The position numbers were made by a program, and so were the translations under genes. Positions 47,382 through 60,940 of a DNA stretch of 64,000 nucleotides are shown here, piece after piece. Within the stretch, counting starts at the first letter, position 1. Every line of letters starts with the position of its first letter. The notes below the pieces were generated by a model, which was not told where the DNA came from, ran no database searches, and worked only from the letters and a program-made list of their open reading frames with translations. Origin of the DNA: Sipunculus nudus (taxonomy: Eukaryota; Annelida; Sipuncula; Golfingiida; Sipunculidae); the NCBI GenBank assembly GCA_026874595.1, contig CM049321.1, positions 49,399,297-49,463,296 of the forward strand, read 5' to 3'.

Positions 47382-47517
47382 AACTACTAGATAGTGCTCG
47401 AATTGGTTAGGAGTGGTATACTAATAGTATATATGTTTGCAGAACGAATACAACAGTGTTCTATTAGCGGGATGATAAGAGCTGGTACATAGTGGTAATT
47501 TACGAAAATGACCAGTT
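47382..47517. repeat. 136-bp direct repeat, copy 2
   Basis: Matches 43284-43419 in the same orientation. It lies 19 bp upstream of the minus-strand RT start, as would a 5' terminal repeat of that element. Confidence 0.92.
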
Positions 47518-47900
47518 GAACATGTACACGTGTTTTCATGCATTTGCAATCTTCATATCTGATCTGTCAACGGTTGATGCGGTTATGTAATTATGTGTTG
47601 ACGCACTTAGCCATGGTCAAGTGGAAATGACGGGGATCAGGATTATGCCTGCATTTAGAAATGATTTTTGATCCTTTGTGTCATAGGGAATGTTATTTTT
47701 TATACCTTTTTCTTCGAGTCAGGGATAACACGTGCCATTGCGGAGCTTTCTCTGGGGTGCGCTTTAAGAACCCGCCAGTTGATTGAATAGGGGGTGTTTT
47801 GATCCTTCTGTAGCCGCCAGAAAGTGACTATTTTAATGGATGGTTTCATTTGAGGGAAAATATATCAATGAACCAGTTTATTAAAACAGAAACTGAACTG
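47518..47900. other. No gene recognised
   Basis: Nothing supported. Confidence 0.55.
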
Positions 47901-47990
47901 GTACAAGCAAAGCCAAAAGATATCACAATTCAAGGAATGATTCTAGTACAAGCAAAGCCAAAAGATGTCACAATTCAAATAAAGATTCTA
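47901..47990. repeat. 45-bp tandem repeat, two units
   Basis: Units at 47901 and 47946 beginning GTACAAGCAAAGCCAAAAGA; a few differences. Confidence 0.92.
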
Positions 47991-50900
47991 GTCAATATAG
48001 CTGTACTATGATTTTTTAATAAACACATAATTTACATAATGAATCCTTCCAATTGTGTCCTCCAATTAGAAGAAAAAATCTAAGTATTTATCATACACTA
48101 TTTTGCATTAATTAAAAAAAACAAAATAATGCAACAATATTACACGCATAGTGTCTGATATACGTTTCGTTAAGAATAAAACAAATGATGAATGATGGAA
48201 ACCAGTAAATTCCGATTTTACAACTTGTGTTGTAATGAAAAACATCCAACTAAGCCCTTACTTTTACTAAGCTATGATAAAGAGCAGAACAGTCAGAACG
48301 AAAGCCAAATAAAATAAAGGCAAATGGACAGCTTTTCTATTCACCTGGCACAGAACTGCTTGTGCCATCTCCTCATAAAGAACATCTAGCTGCAGTGAGC
48401 TCTCTAAAGAGGAGTCAGTTTCTATGTTTGAGAACGTTATAGAGAATGATTTAGACCGATTTTAAATGCCTCCTCATTCTTCTTAGGGGGCCAATGGTCT
48501 AACCTGTAGTGTTATCAAGTCCCTGCGGCATCGGTACTACTTTGAGAATATGCCAGGACATCTATAGCATGAACTCCCTACCCACTCTATTGTGTTCAAA
48601 TACTCCAAATTAAGTTTTTTGTTATGATGGGGGACCTTTCTCGTGTCAAATTAATCATCCAGGAGAATAAATGAATATAAAGAGATCCAGGACTCATATT
48701 ACTTTATATTTACTCAGAGTTTCGCGAATCTAAGTGCACCCCCATGAAAGGAGAATGTATTCAGGTATCTGGGAAAAAAACGCAGTTCATTAGAAAAGCC
48801 ATACAAAACTAAATTGAATCACCGTAAATAAGGTGGTGAAAACTGTCGCACAATACCAATTCTCTGGGAAATGATAGGAGGAGAGTCATACAGACAGATA
48901 TAATGCGAAAAGAAGTTTCGACAGAAAAAAGTAATCAGCTGAAAGAGGTAGACAGATTTCAGGTCATGTTATATGAAACAAAAAGTATTCTTAGAAACAA
49001 GGGCAGGAAAAAGGAATTAACGTAATATACACATTGGGAGGGATGTTCAAATACTTGCGTTTTTGTAATACACATTGAATTCTTAAAAAATATAAAATAA
49101 AATTACCAACGTGTTAAGTGTACAAATTCAAATAAACGTCACCTCGAAAGCAATTGACAGGAAATACCGAGGGACATGATTGGATAAAAAAGGCTACAGG
49201 TTTCTCAAAACTTGAAAAAAAGGCTTATTTACTGCGGCAGTACTGATAGAATACTTGAACACATCTCTTGATTTCATGTCAGCACTAAATTATTTACTTG
49301 CTAGCAATTTGATTCAAACAGTTCAAATTAATTCCCGGCTTTAATTTATGTCCGTCTTGTTTTAATTTAAGGTAAAATTGAAAGGGAAATAATTGAAATG
49401 GAATAATAAGTGCAATTCCCGAGATAATGCCTCGTGAAAAGACCCCTTTTGGCCAGAAGTCTAGAAAAAAGAGACAATAACCGGACACCTCTCTCTGCTC
49501 CCGAGGCAAGGATCAATACCGCAGGCTCGACTGACATTTCGTTGTTATATCACAGTAAACTTCATTGTCTACTGAATACACATCACATAAGTGAGTTTCC
49601 AAACGATTAAGGACGTTGTCAATAGCAGTGAGGTATGAACCCTATTTTATTCTAAAACGTGTAACTGGTTGTCCGACATAAGTAGAGACATCCTGGCAGT
49701 TTAATTTAAAATTCAAAGTCAGATACGGTAAAAACAACATATTTCTCGTTAGATACAATGTAAAACAGATTTTTGTCATCAGGATTTGTTTTGAGAAAAA
49801 GGCTAGTTACTATATTGCAAATATTATTATTAATAATTATTCTGCAATAACTACCAATCGGTATTGCTTTACGTGCTACGTATGCCGTAGTACGTCTTTC
49901 ATAAAAAAAAAATAGTGTCACTACAGCCGCAAGTTTGTACACCAACCAACTATCATGGACAGCATAATTATTAGTGCATTTAGTATGCTTTCATTCTCGT
50001 TCGTGTTTGTGTGTTTGTGTGTGTTTTGTTCATAAAACAATTCACGCAGTCATGAAAGAAATCCATAAAATTTACAGGGCACCTCGGGTACGGGCCAATG
50101 AAGAATCAATAAGTTTTTGGGATGGGTCGTGATCTCAATCCAGGAAGGGCTTCCAGTAAGTTTCACAAATGTGCAGTCACGTATGAACAAATGAATTTGG
50201 AATAAGGGCAAAATAAGTGAAAACAAACAAAGCCTCGTGCGCCGCGCAGATTGCCTGTTCAGGTCACGTTCGAGCGCCCAGTACTTCGGTGTGAAGGTTT
50301 CCTGCGTTTACCTTGTCTATTATTCTTATGTTGTTGTCCCCACGGGTGCTGGCTTGTGTTGAACTTTTCAGTGTTTTTTCATTGCTCTTTGCATCTGATA
50401 TTTAACATGGTTAAGCTCGCTTTAAACCGTTTACTTTTGTTATACATGAGACTCTTGGCAGTAGATTAATTTATGTTCTTAGATTACTTGGCGCTGGGGG
50501 GGGGGGGGGGCTACTGGAGCTGAAATGGGATTATCATATTAAACAATATCATGAAATGATTCATATGTGGGTGACACACACATATATAAAGTTTGTCAAC
50601 ATATATAAAAATAATTATGGCTCTGGTATTGATGTGTTTCAGGACCGCCTTTAATCTCAGAGAAAGAACGTATTTAGAAGTATCCCTAATAAAGACATCT
50701 AGCCTACACGGTTCAGGGATGAACATTAGTAATTTACAATTAGATATTTTCCTCTAATTTTAATGCTTTGCGTCATCTGCAAGCTAATATAACCAGATAT
50801 GCATGACCATTAACCAGGGGCTTCAATACAAGGGGGAGAAGGTATTGAATGTATGTATCTCTCCACTTTTTAGGGAGGGGGATGGTCAATGTATTAACCC

Positions 50901-51108
50901 CATGATATTATGAGAATGATATCTATATTGGAAATGAAATAAAGACTTTGGTTTCCTTTCTGAGTTTACTATGAAATATTATTTATCGTAACCTGGATTA
51001 GAATTATTATATACCGGAAACATAATCCCTTATTTTTTTTTCTTTTTTAAACCTGGTACTCTTATAATGTTATATACTTCAATTGTGTCATACAGACAAG
51101 AAAGGGTG

Positions 51109-51109
<1 letters not shown>
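47991..51109. other. No gene recognised; G14 run
   Basis: Short frames only. A G homopolymer lies at about 50497-50511. Confidence 0.5.
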
Positions 51110-51159
<50 letters not shown>

Positions 51160-51160
51160 C

Positions 51161-51208
<48 letters not shown>

Positions 51209-51346
51209 TGGAAAGGGTAAAAACAGAAAAGTGGTTCACTGCCATTTAATGATATCAATGATATTTATGATATTTACATTTACGTGAACTACTTTTCTGT
51301 GTATACCCTTTCCGTCTATAAAACAATGAACCAGCATGGCTATCCA

Positions 51347-51406
<60 letters not shown>

Positions 51407-51412
51407 TATATG
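51110..51412. repeat. Three (TA)n tracts around a foldback of the SINE-tail family
   Basis: TA tracts at 51110-51155, 51165-51207 and 51350-51402. Between the last two, arms 51202-51239 and 51284-51320 are inverted copies (TAGATGGAAAGGGTA, CAGAAAAGT, GTTCAC) with about five differences in 37, around a 44-nt AT-rich loop. The right arm continues into CAATGAACCAGCATGGCTAT, as at 9900-9925 and 28211-28245. Confidence 0.85.
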
Positions 51413-54245
51413 TATATACACACACATACATATATTTTCTTTCACGCCTGCGAGTCACCCACCCCGCCCTTGAAGATAAACTGATGCCACCAACATTATA
51501 ACCACAATGGTTTTTATAAGTCTCTGGCACTTGATTCCAAAATATGTTTTACCTACTTCATTTTTTTGTCGGTATTCAGCAGTTGACCGAGAATCTATAT
51601 ATTAAAACTGCTTCTGGGAGTTCAAATTAAATTAAAGTGAAACTAGCTTTATCCCTGCAGGTATGATATTTACATGCCAAAATGAAAAACTATTTACACG
51701 TATCATATTTATACCCGAATAGGGAATCCGTAAGCTGATACTTTTGTTAACACTCTTTTATCAGGCATAAGCTGCTGAGAGATCAGAATACCAATCAAGT
51801 CCAAATATGAAACATATCGATCAATCAAAACGATTTCAAAATTTAAACTATGGTTTAAAGAACAGTAAGTAAACAGTAATTAAAAAAAGTAGATTTAAAT
51901 ATTTCATCATATGATATATGGATCAACCAATATTAAATGGAGAATGTAAAATAAAAAAAAATAATAATTGAGAAGACAGAAAACTGGCCCCCGAAATTAC
52001 CATACTCATTTGTTTCATAAATCATTATATTATCTTCTTTTTGTTATAAGCAAGGTGTCAAAAATGAAATGATTGCAGCTAAGTCTTTGGTAAACAAATA
52101 AGTTTGGTGCTTTTGTCCCGATTTACTATAAGTAAACGACTGATATAAAAACGGACAAGAAGCCAAGAATGTATAAAAAAGTCAAGATATTTGCTTAATT
52201 ATATCCATATAGGGCACTACGATCTCTCCATACTATTAGATCTGAAGTTCTGCAATTGCCATTTTTTTCACAAATTCTTTTCCACCTGATCTGGTTAACC
52301 TGATACATTTGTAGGGGCAACAGGTCAAAGTACGTCCCAAAAGTAAGACCCCTTAATACGTTCACCGGCTCGTGGTCAGTTGTGCCAGTCAGTGGTAAAA
52401 ATCCAGTATGCTATCGCCAGGTGAACCTGGAACTACGGTTACAAGACGCATATCTCCGCCAACTTAGTTATACAATTGTCTTGTGATTATCCTTCTACAA
52501 AAGTCCAATTGATTTAAAAAAAGAGCATTTGGTGATTTTGCATTGCCAACAATATGTAGTGTCTATCGTGTACAGGCTTTTTCTGAGTGACGATGACTGT
52601 AATGAGGGGCCTAACTGTAGTTGCAGGCACCATGACGAGACCCGGACATTTATTCCCTATAGCTGATGAACGCACATTGTGGAAAGTATATCAAAACAAT
52701 GCTCAACTTGTTTAAATGACCATTGAAAGGATGGTCCTTAGAGTAGGGAAAGATTAGATTTTACACCGATTCGTTTATCATTATACATGTTGTGTGGTCA
52801 TAGAGAGCAAGAAATAAGGACTAAATTAGATAGATGCAGACCACAACCACATTTTAATTCAGCCAATCGGTAAAACAAGAATATAATGATTCTTCTGTAG
52901 GCATTCAGCAATAATTCCCTGAATGTCGTCAGAATTCCCATAGAACTTGAAAAGATGTATTTTTGGCCACACAGGTACGAAGACTTAGGCAAAGTAGACC
53001 GATCTCATAACGCCTATGATTTTTGACGGAGGTAATTAAATCAATACTATATGTCGAAATGTATTAATGTAAAATCACCTACTGCCATCAACTTACCTCT
53101 CATAAGTGGCTGCAAGGATGGGACTAGCAATACGATCTTGCTTGCGGGGCTTTTGTTGGTTTTCAGGTTAAAATTAATACAGTAAGGTAAAATGTCCCGC
53201 TCAGCAAGAAAGGCAGGAAAAGGAAAATATCAGAATGAGAATGCAGATGAAAGCTTGATTCCAAACACATTACATGTATGTAAAAGCAAGATAACGTAAT
53301 AATGACAGGGCAAAAAGATAAAGCCTATAAAGTATAAAAGAGGTATGTTCATGATGGATTTTTGCCAGGAAATGCCTGCTTGTTCTTTAATTGGTTTCAC
53401 GTTTGGAGGTGTATGCCAATTAAAATAAGTCAATGTTCCGTATTTTATTATGATAAGGGTGATTTATATGATGTTATGACAGAAGCACTGGTAAGATCAA
53501 ACTTAACCAAACTGGGTGAATAAATAAAGACAAATTGAGCATGTTTTATGCAATTAGTCCCGAGCAATCATGCTTTACCGAGAAGCCGTTAACAAAGCCC
53601 TGTGCATCAATTAAACATGTAAGAATTGCATACCTCCCCCACCCTCGTAACATCTATGCACCTTTCTATCCTGGTTTTCAACAACATTTAATTGGGTCTT
53701 CCCTTATTTCGATAACCTATTTCTGCAAGGTTCATCGTATAAAACTATAAGGCTCCTTGCATCTATTGCTACATAATGGTTCAATATGAAACCCCGTTTG
53801 TTAATTAAAGGTTTGAAATACATTGATTGTGATCCTTAACTTGGGCTGTATTTTAATCACGTAAGCCTACATTTCCTTGTGGCTGCTGTTCGTGTGTGTT
53901 ATGTCTCCTCTGCGAAGACGTACATCCTCTGTGCTTAAAGGGTTTTGTAACTTTCTGTTGTGTGCCTGATAAAATATCATACATTTATGATTTTGAATCG
54001 TTATCAAATGTAAAAAGCACTCCAACTATTTTGTATTCATTTAATGCTCTATCTTCAAGATTTACTGAGATTTAGTTTTTCTTGATTATATTTACATTTG
54101 GCTAATTTTTTTGTCATTGATGCGCCTGTCATAAATATGTTATTTACATTGCATCATACGAAATGATTTAGGAACATCTAATAAAGAAGTTCCACCTTGT
54201 TGAGAATATTTAAAAGTACATAATACGTGTATACTTATAACAATA
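51413..54245. other. No gene recognised
   Basis: Non-coding by inspection. Confidence 0.5.
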
Positions 54246-55160
54246 AAGGCAACATGAATAATGCTGTAAACGCCATGAAGCACACTTTCAATAAAGTCTA
54301 AATTTTTGGAGCTCCTGTATTCTTTTATTGGCTGTAGTTATAAAGGTACCAAAAAATCACAATGTTTGTTTAACAAATACTTGATGCTTGGTTGTTTAAC
54401 AAAAATATATTAGCGTAAATACAATGTAATTGATTACTATTGCTTGAATAAAAATTTTGCAGGCACCTCGGTATCATTTTCAGCTTTATCTTTGTAGCAT
54501 CAATCCTTAACCAGAAGGATAAATTCTCGCATAGATCATCCTATGTACTCCAAACTAAGTACCTCGGGCAACTACCTTTAATCACTGATTTAGCTTGGCT
54601 GACGTGCAATGGTTATTTACACCAATCCAGTCTTAAATAATACCATCAGCGGTTCGAGGAAATCGCCTGTTGCAGGTACATATGGTAACATTCCTGCGAT
54701 TTGATGTATGTCTAGATGAGGCCGGCCTTCAATGCGATTCATCATTCCAACCTTACGTTAGCACTAACGACAACAAAACCTTATTTAGAAGTACCTTCCA
54801 ATTTATTTTCGGATACATTGTGCTAAACACAGTCTTCAAGAATTAGGCTAACATTCCCGTAAACATAAGGAATCCAAAACAGGAACAGAGTCAATTAATG
54901 CTCTTGGTTTCGCGGCATGTCTTTGAAAAGGTCTTGTTCTTACTTCGACAACCTACAGATTTAATTCATTAATCTCATCGACGGAGCTTGGCAGGCGGTT
55001 CTCAAACGCTTCGCGTGGCAACTCGTTAAACTTGTCAGCATCCTGGCAGACACTAAAGCCATTGGTAATTGGTTATTAAAAAATCCCTTGGAAATATCAA
55101 TTGCATTTTTTTCCTAAAAAAAGTTATTAATGGAAGCACACTGTTCTTAAGAACTTTCCT
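54246..55160. repeat. Diverged unit, copy 1
   Basis: Shares ordered blocks with copies 2 and 3: TTTTTGGAGCTCCTGTAT, GTTTAACAAATACTTGATGC, TGTAGCATCAATCCTTAACC, GGGCAACTACC, CCAGTCTTAAAT, GCCTGTTGCAGGTA, CGGCCTTCAATGCGA, GACAACAAAACC, GCTAACATTCCCGT and CGCGGCATGTCT. Toward 55000-55150 it matches copy 2 near 57820-57930, so it lacks about 550 bp that copy 2 has. No gene was recognised in it. Confidence 0.8.
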
Positions 55161-56604
55161 GAATTATTGAAGGATCGCAAAGCCAATTTTATGCATCTTT
55201 TTTCAAATTCTTTTTGTTGTAAGTACTGTGATTGCGGACCATACGAAAAGGAATTTCGTTTAATAGTTCTAAATTCAATATGGAATCATTTAAGCAATAC
55301 ATCATCAATGTTTGCTTTATCCAAAATGAAACCATTATAAAACAAGACCTATAGGGGACCTTTCTTCAAGGAAAATATATTCAGACTATATTTAGACTAA
55401 GCAAATTACCATACGATGAAATGACTACCAATGAAAACATTATTGCTTAAATGGCATTCCCAGAATAAATATGACAAGATCTTTTTAAAATATTGAAGAT
55501 AAATAGGTAAAACATATATTGTGTATTGAAATTCGTGGTATGCATAAAGTCCGACCAATATTTAACTCTCGAGATAAATCAACGTTTTGAGTCAACATCT
55601 CCCAGTAACTACGAACATGTGATATGCAGATAAATTATGGATAGTAACACGATAGTAACATGACATGATTAAGTTTCCTTTCTCATACTGTTTTCCTTTA
55701 TTGGACCTGTTTGACACCAAATTCCACACAATCAAAAATAAGGTCTAACAACAAGTATTTGTTATAACCCAGTGAAATGTAATGCAAGCCGTGAGGTTTG
55801 CGCGGCTTGTATCTCATGGCAGGCGAGCCGTTTAGACTTTTTCCGGCAAGTCGCCATGCAGCTTAACTTGCATGGTCACTTTTCATGACCCTGTGATGCA
55901 AGCAGATATGAACGCACAGTAAGAACAAAGGAAAATACGCCGCATGTAGGACAATTTCACATTGTATCGCTAAATTGTTAATCTATATCCCTATCGTCCA
56001 GCTATATTTTGCAATAACTTTTAGAAAGCGACTGGTTATGAGTAGTTATATATCATTCCATTCCGTTGAACTCTCCATTCATTAAATCTATTTAGTTGAA
56101 CTTTCCATTCAAGTGAACAAACAGATTGATAGGAGACGTCACTGGTGTTGGAGTTAGTCCGGTGCTGATCAACAATTTACAGCACACAATAAATCTATTT
56201 CTCTCTGTGTTTTGAGAGAAGTATAACCGTATGTTTTTAACTGCAGAAATATTACCAGTCAAAGAGAGGAAAATGTCAGTAATGTTCATCGATGAGATAT
56301 ACATTATTTAGAATACGTTTATATCCAATCAATATTTCTCCTGAAGATGTGTCTTTCAGTCCATATTTACGCTAACTTCAATAGCATTTACAAGTAACCT
56401 AATACTAAGAAGAAAACCCTACTCCATGTATCTGTTTTTATTTAAACTACTAATACTTCATTTCATGTACCTGTACATCTTTCTTATGCGTTTTAATTTT
56501 GATTATATAGTCGCCCATTATGATGCGTGTATGTTATTTCTCATATAGAATGATGGAAAATATATGTAAACTTTATAAAACCAAAGTTTTATTTTATAAG
56601 GTGT
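55161..56604. other. No gene recognised; cluster of three hairpins
   Basis: At 55785-55890 three short hairpins follow each other: CAAGCCG/CGGCTTG (55785-55791, 55803-55809), CCATGCA/TGCATGG (55854-55860, 55869-55875) and GGTCA/TGACC (55874-55878, 55886-55890). No gene recognised. Confidence 0.5.
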
Positions 56605-58700
56605 AGTAATAATGCAATGTGAAGCATGCTGGTATCACCTAGAAGCACATTCTTTATATAGTCTTAATTTTTGGAGCTGCTGTATATTTTTATTGGCTTT
56701 GGTTATAAAGACAAAAAATCACCCTTTTTTGTTTAACAAATATTTAATGCTTGGGTGTTGAACAAACAAAATCATTACAGACATAAATAAAACGTGATAC
56801 ATCGCTATTGCTTGAATAAGAATTGTGGAGGCTCCTCATTGACATTTACAACCTTAGCTTTGTAGGATCAATCCTTTACCAGGAGGATGTATTCCTGCAT
56901 CAGATCATACTATGTACTAAGGACTATTTACCTAGGGCAACTGTCTGTCTGACGTAAATTGGCTATTTACACAAAACTAGTCTTAAATTAAGCCTTCAGC
57001 GGTTCAAAGAAACTGCCTGTTGCAGGAACATATGTGAGATACCTGGGGTTTTATGTATATCTAGATGAATCCGGCCTTTAATGCGAACCTTCTTTCGATC
57101 TTATTTTTGCAGTTATGACAACAAATCCTAATACAGAAGTACCCTCCAGTGTATTTTCGAATATATTGTGCTTAACATAGTCTTAAAAGTTAGTCTAACA
57201 TTCCCGTTTACACCAGGAATCCAACACAGTAACAGGGGCAATTGATGTAATAACTTTCGCGGCATGTCTCCCATTTAGAAGGAAGAAAAAAAAAAAACAA
57301 AAAAAAAAAAAACCAGATAAACACACCACGGTTACCTCCAGGAAAGAGGCTCCCGGGGTTGAGAGATCGACTTTATGTGTTTGTGTCTGAGAAATATCGC
57401 TACAAGATCTGAAAAGACTTTAGTGAAATTAAGAGGAAGGATGAAATATAGAACAAAGAGGATTTTTTCAAAGGATATCGAGATAGGAAATACGGATCCG
57501 GAAGCATATTTAGTCTTCTTTTTGTCTATTTCGTCCATATTCTTCATAAATATGTCGATCTGCCTGAAAGTTGACACACTTCTCAATTAATCTTTGTCCA
57601 AAATGTGTTGAAAATCAACTAGGAAATGTTTGCGATATTTAAAATATCTTGCGACGTTCTGGTGGGGAAAATTTTTATATCTATGGACCACCCACACTCC
57701 GACCAACCTCTTTTCCTTTTTGACCTTGCTTATGGCTGACCTGGTTACCTTTCGGCCTTCCTTGTTCTAAATTCAGCAACCTAAAACTTCTATTCATTGA
57801 TCAAATCAGCTCGGAGAGTCGTTAAATAGCCTGTCAGGCACTATTCTTTTAATGACGACAGCCATTGATAATTAGTAATTGCGATATCGTTAGAAAATAT
57901 CAATTTCAAATTTTTCTTCACGGAAACGTTTTAATTGAGAACACAAAGTCCCTTATAACCTTCAGTTTTGCTAGCATCCGATAATATCATTACGTGTTGG
58001 CCCTCTGATTCAAAATGCAGTCTTCTCCCGGTATATATAAGTAACGATGGTTTAGCGTTGATGGATCTCCCGATACACCCATGGTTTGTTTTCAGCTATT
58101 TGGGTGTATACAGCAAACTCCTACGATTTGATAAAGTGTCAATATTCCCCAGGTGTTTATGTTGACAAAATAAATTATATACGTTATCGAATCTTTTGAA
58201 TAGGGAAATGTATTTAAGCGTGTATTGACAACCCAGGAGGAACACAAAAAATCTATATACAAAAATTCATACTTATCTCAATACAAACAACCCCACAATA
58301 AAATATCCGATCGACGTACTTCCGATGGGGAGTGCTTTACTTTTGGTTGGTGAAGGTTATCTGTTTCTCAGATATTTCAAAATAGTATTATTAATACTAG
58401 TGTGTACCGGCATATTTTTTCCATATTAAATGTTTTGTAGGCAAAAAGGATGGATGTCCATGGTTTGATTCCGGTCAGAGCAAAAGGCAAAATTCGTAAA
58501 TGAAGTTCATGTGTTTAATATATTTGCAACAAGACGAATAATTTACTTGAGAATCCATGATAATATAATCAGAGGAACTAATTTAAGACAACATATAAAG
58601 GTAGGTCAGTGACCCTGTTGAGGCATTCATTTGGTCAGAGATGAATGTAACTTTTAGACGTATTGTAATATGAGTGTAAAATATTTTACCAGAGCAGATA
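56605..58700. repeat. Diverged unit, copy 2
   Basis: Blocks match copy 1 (to about 57280, and again near 57820-57930) and copy 3 over the whole length, including TTCTGGTGGG-AAAATTT, TGGACCACC, GACAACCCAGG, CAGATATTTCAAA and GGCATTCATTTGGTCAGAG at the far end. Carries an A-rich tract at 57288-57312. Copy 3 also matches the stretch 57332-57586, where both strands are open. Confidence 0.8.
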
Positions 58701-58849
58701 TATCTCAGAACTGATTGCTCCTTGTAGACTATCGCTCCATTATTAAGTGTCCATTATGTAATTTTATGGGCAAACGTGCAGTTGTTTGTCATTAAAATTT
58801 GCGTATTTTAATGATAGAGTCATGTAGAGTCAAAAAAGGAAAAAGAACG

Positions 58850-58881
<32 letters not shown>

Positions 58882-59351
58882 CGTACTCTCTGGAAAACCT
58901 TAAATGTGCATATGATATTCCTCTAGTAGCTAGTAAACATGTGTACTTGCACGAAGAGACGGTAAATATTAACAAGATAGTAATATAACTTATAGGCATG
59001 GAATAGGGTTAGGCTGTGTATATCTCGATATTACTGATGCTAATGTGAAAGAAGAAAACTAACAAATAACAAAGAAGAAATCACAGGTTATCAACATATA
59101 TAAAAAAGAAATTAAGCATTTAACAGATTGTAATGGCTGTACGTCACTACGGCTCAATATACATAGCATCTAATAATGAAAGATGAGAATGAATAAAAAT
59201 GCTACCAGGTTCAAGGAGGAGAGATAGGTGAGTGACTAGTGACAGAGGTATTCAAAGACATACGTGTTCATGTATCCTATCTGTTTGCCAAAGGGTATTT
59301 TTTAACATTAACATTATTGTTTTCTACGGAATGTGTAGGGAAATGGACAGC
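58701..59351. other. No gene recognised; A-rich tract
   Basis: A10-C-A16-type run at about 58852-58880. Nothing else supported. Confidence 0.5.
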
Positions 59352-60940
59352 TTATGCAAGTGACATTCTTGATTACATGAGATTACCAACAATCAAATGG
59401 TGTTTTGTTCTGTGCCAAGTTTTTCGTCAGATATGCTTATAAACGACCTTTAACGGTTGTTTGCTAGACAATGATACATACATTTGAATCTTTTACGAAG
59501 CAGCGATAAAAATATGGACGACACTTAAACCAGTTTTTCTTTTGAAATACAAGAGGTCATGGAGATGCTGCAAAAACCAAACGATTTTGAAATAAAGCTT
59601 TTTTTAATTAGAGGAGAAAATCGTTTTTGATTAGTTTTCAGAAAACATAATTGGCTTTTATCAGGTAGGGTTATCTCCTCTAGTTAGGTTTATCTTGAAA
59701 GTACCTAAGATGAAAGTGTGCTTATATCTATTATAGAAATATTATTTTCGTTGATAGCTGCAAATCAGACACTGATCACATAGATAAAAACAATGTGCGA
59801 TGCTGGGTATCAACCTGTGTTTAGATGTAACAAGGAATGTTAAATATAGTTCAATGAAGCTAATGTACCGAAAACAAATTAAGAAATTAATTTCTTAGGA
59901 CATTGCGCTGAGATCAAAAGACACAATAATATGGCTTTTGTTTTTTTGTGACAAGCACGGAGAGCTCGGGGATGGTGCTATTTTAGCGCGTTGATTTAAG
60001 TTTTGCATTAAAAGACAAATTGCTTCTTTAAAAGAAAGGCCTCAAGCTCCTATTCCATGTCATTAGAATAAAACCGGGGTAATCTTTTTTTTACAATGAA
60101 GTTTTCTTCCCCAAATGATGTGAGGGTGCTGGATATTAAGGGTAAATTGACTCCAGCACACATTAGAAAAAGAGCAGACAGTTATGCAAGTGACATTCTT
60201 TGTTACATGAGATTACCAACAATCAAATGGTGTTTTGTTCTGTGCCAAGTTTTTCGTCAGATATGCTTATAAACGTCCTTTAACGGTTGTTTGCTAGACA
60301 ATGATACATACATTTGAATCTTTTACGAAGCAGCGATAAAAATATTTTTTTTTACAATGAAATTTTCTTCCTCAAATGATGTGCTGGTGGTGGATATTAA
60401 GGGGAAATTGACTCCAGCACACATTAGAAAAAGAGCAGACAGTTTACGATAAATCTCTGTACGCAAACTTAATATTATGACGAGTTTTGGCGCAAGAATC
60501 GACGTCTACAATGTTCTGCCCTGACAAGCAGCTGATTATGAAAGCACTCTCACTGTCTTCAACAGAGACCTTACTAAAAATATAATCTAATACTTATAAA
60601 AGGAAGTTGGTCCACCTTTGTTTGAAGTGTTCTCTGAAACCGCATTGCGTATTTTCTTCCTCAAATGATGTGATGGTGGTGGATATTAAGGGGAAATTGA
60701 CTCCAGCACACATTAGAAAAAGAGCAGACAGTTTACGATAAATCTCTGTACGCAAACTTAATATTATGACGAGTTTTGGCGCAAGAATCGACGTCTACGA
60801 TGTTCTGCCCTGACAAGCAGCTGATTATGAAAGCATTCTCACTGTCTTCAACAGAGACCTTACTAAAAATATAATCTAATACTTATAAAAGGAAGTTGGT
60901 CCACCTTTGTTTGAAGTGTTCTCTGAAACCGCATTGCGTA
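59352..60940. repeat. Mosaic of 830-bp and 289-bp duplications
   Basis: Module A (59352-59515) recurs at 60182-60345. Module B starts at 60084-60181, recurs from 60345, and its longer form is tandemly doubled at 60363-60651 and 60652-60940 (period 289, about three differences). The simplest order is: tandem duplication of 59352-60181 (830 bp), loss of about 570 bp between A and B in the right copy, then a recent 289-bp tandem duplication. No recognisable gene. Confidence 0.93.

Noticed and set aside
43284-47517. 136-bp direct repeats as classic LTRs
   Set aside because: Ends are not TG...CA, there is no primer-binding site, and the enclosed RT is not of the LTR type.
57288-58880. A-rich tracts at 57288-57312 and 58852-58880 as retroposon tails
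   Set aside because: No 5' body or target duplication was found; the first lies inside the duplicated unit at a place where copy 3 has a shorter A-rich stretch.
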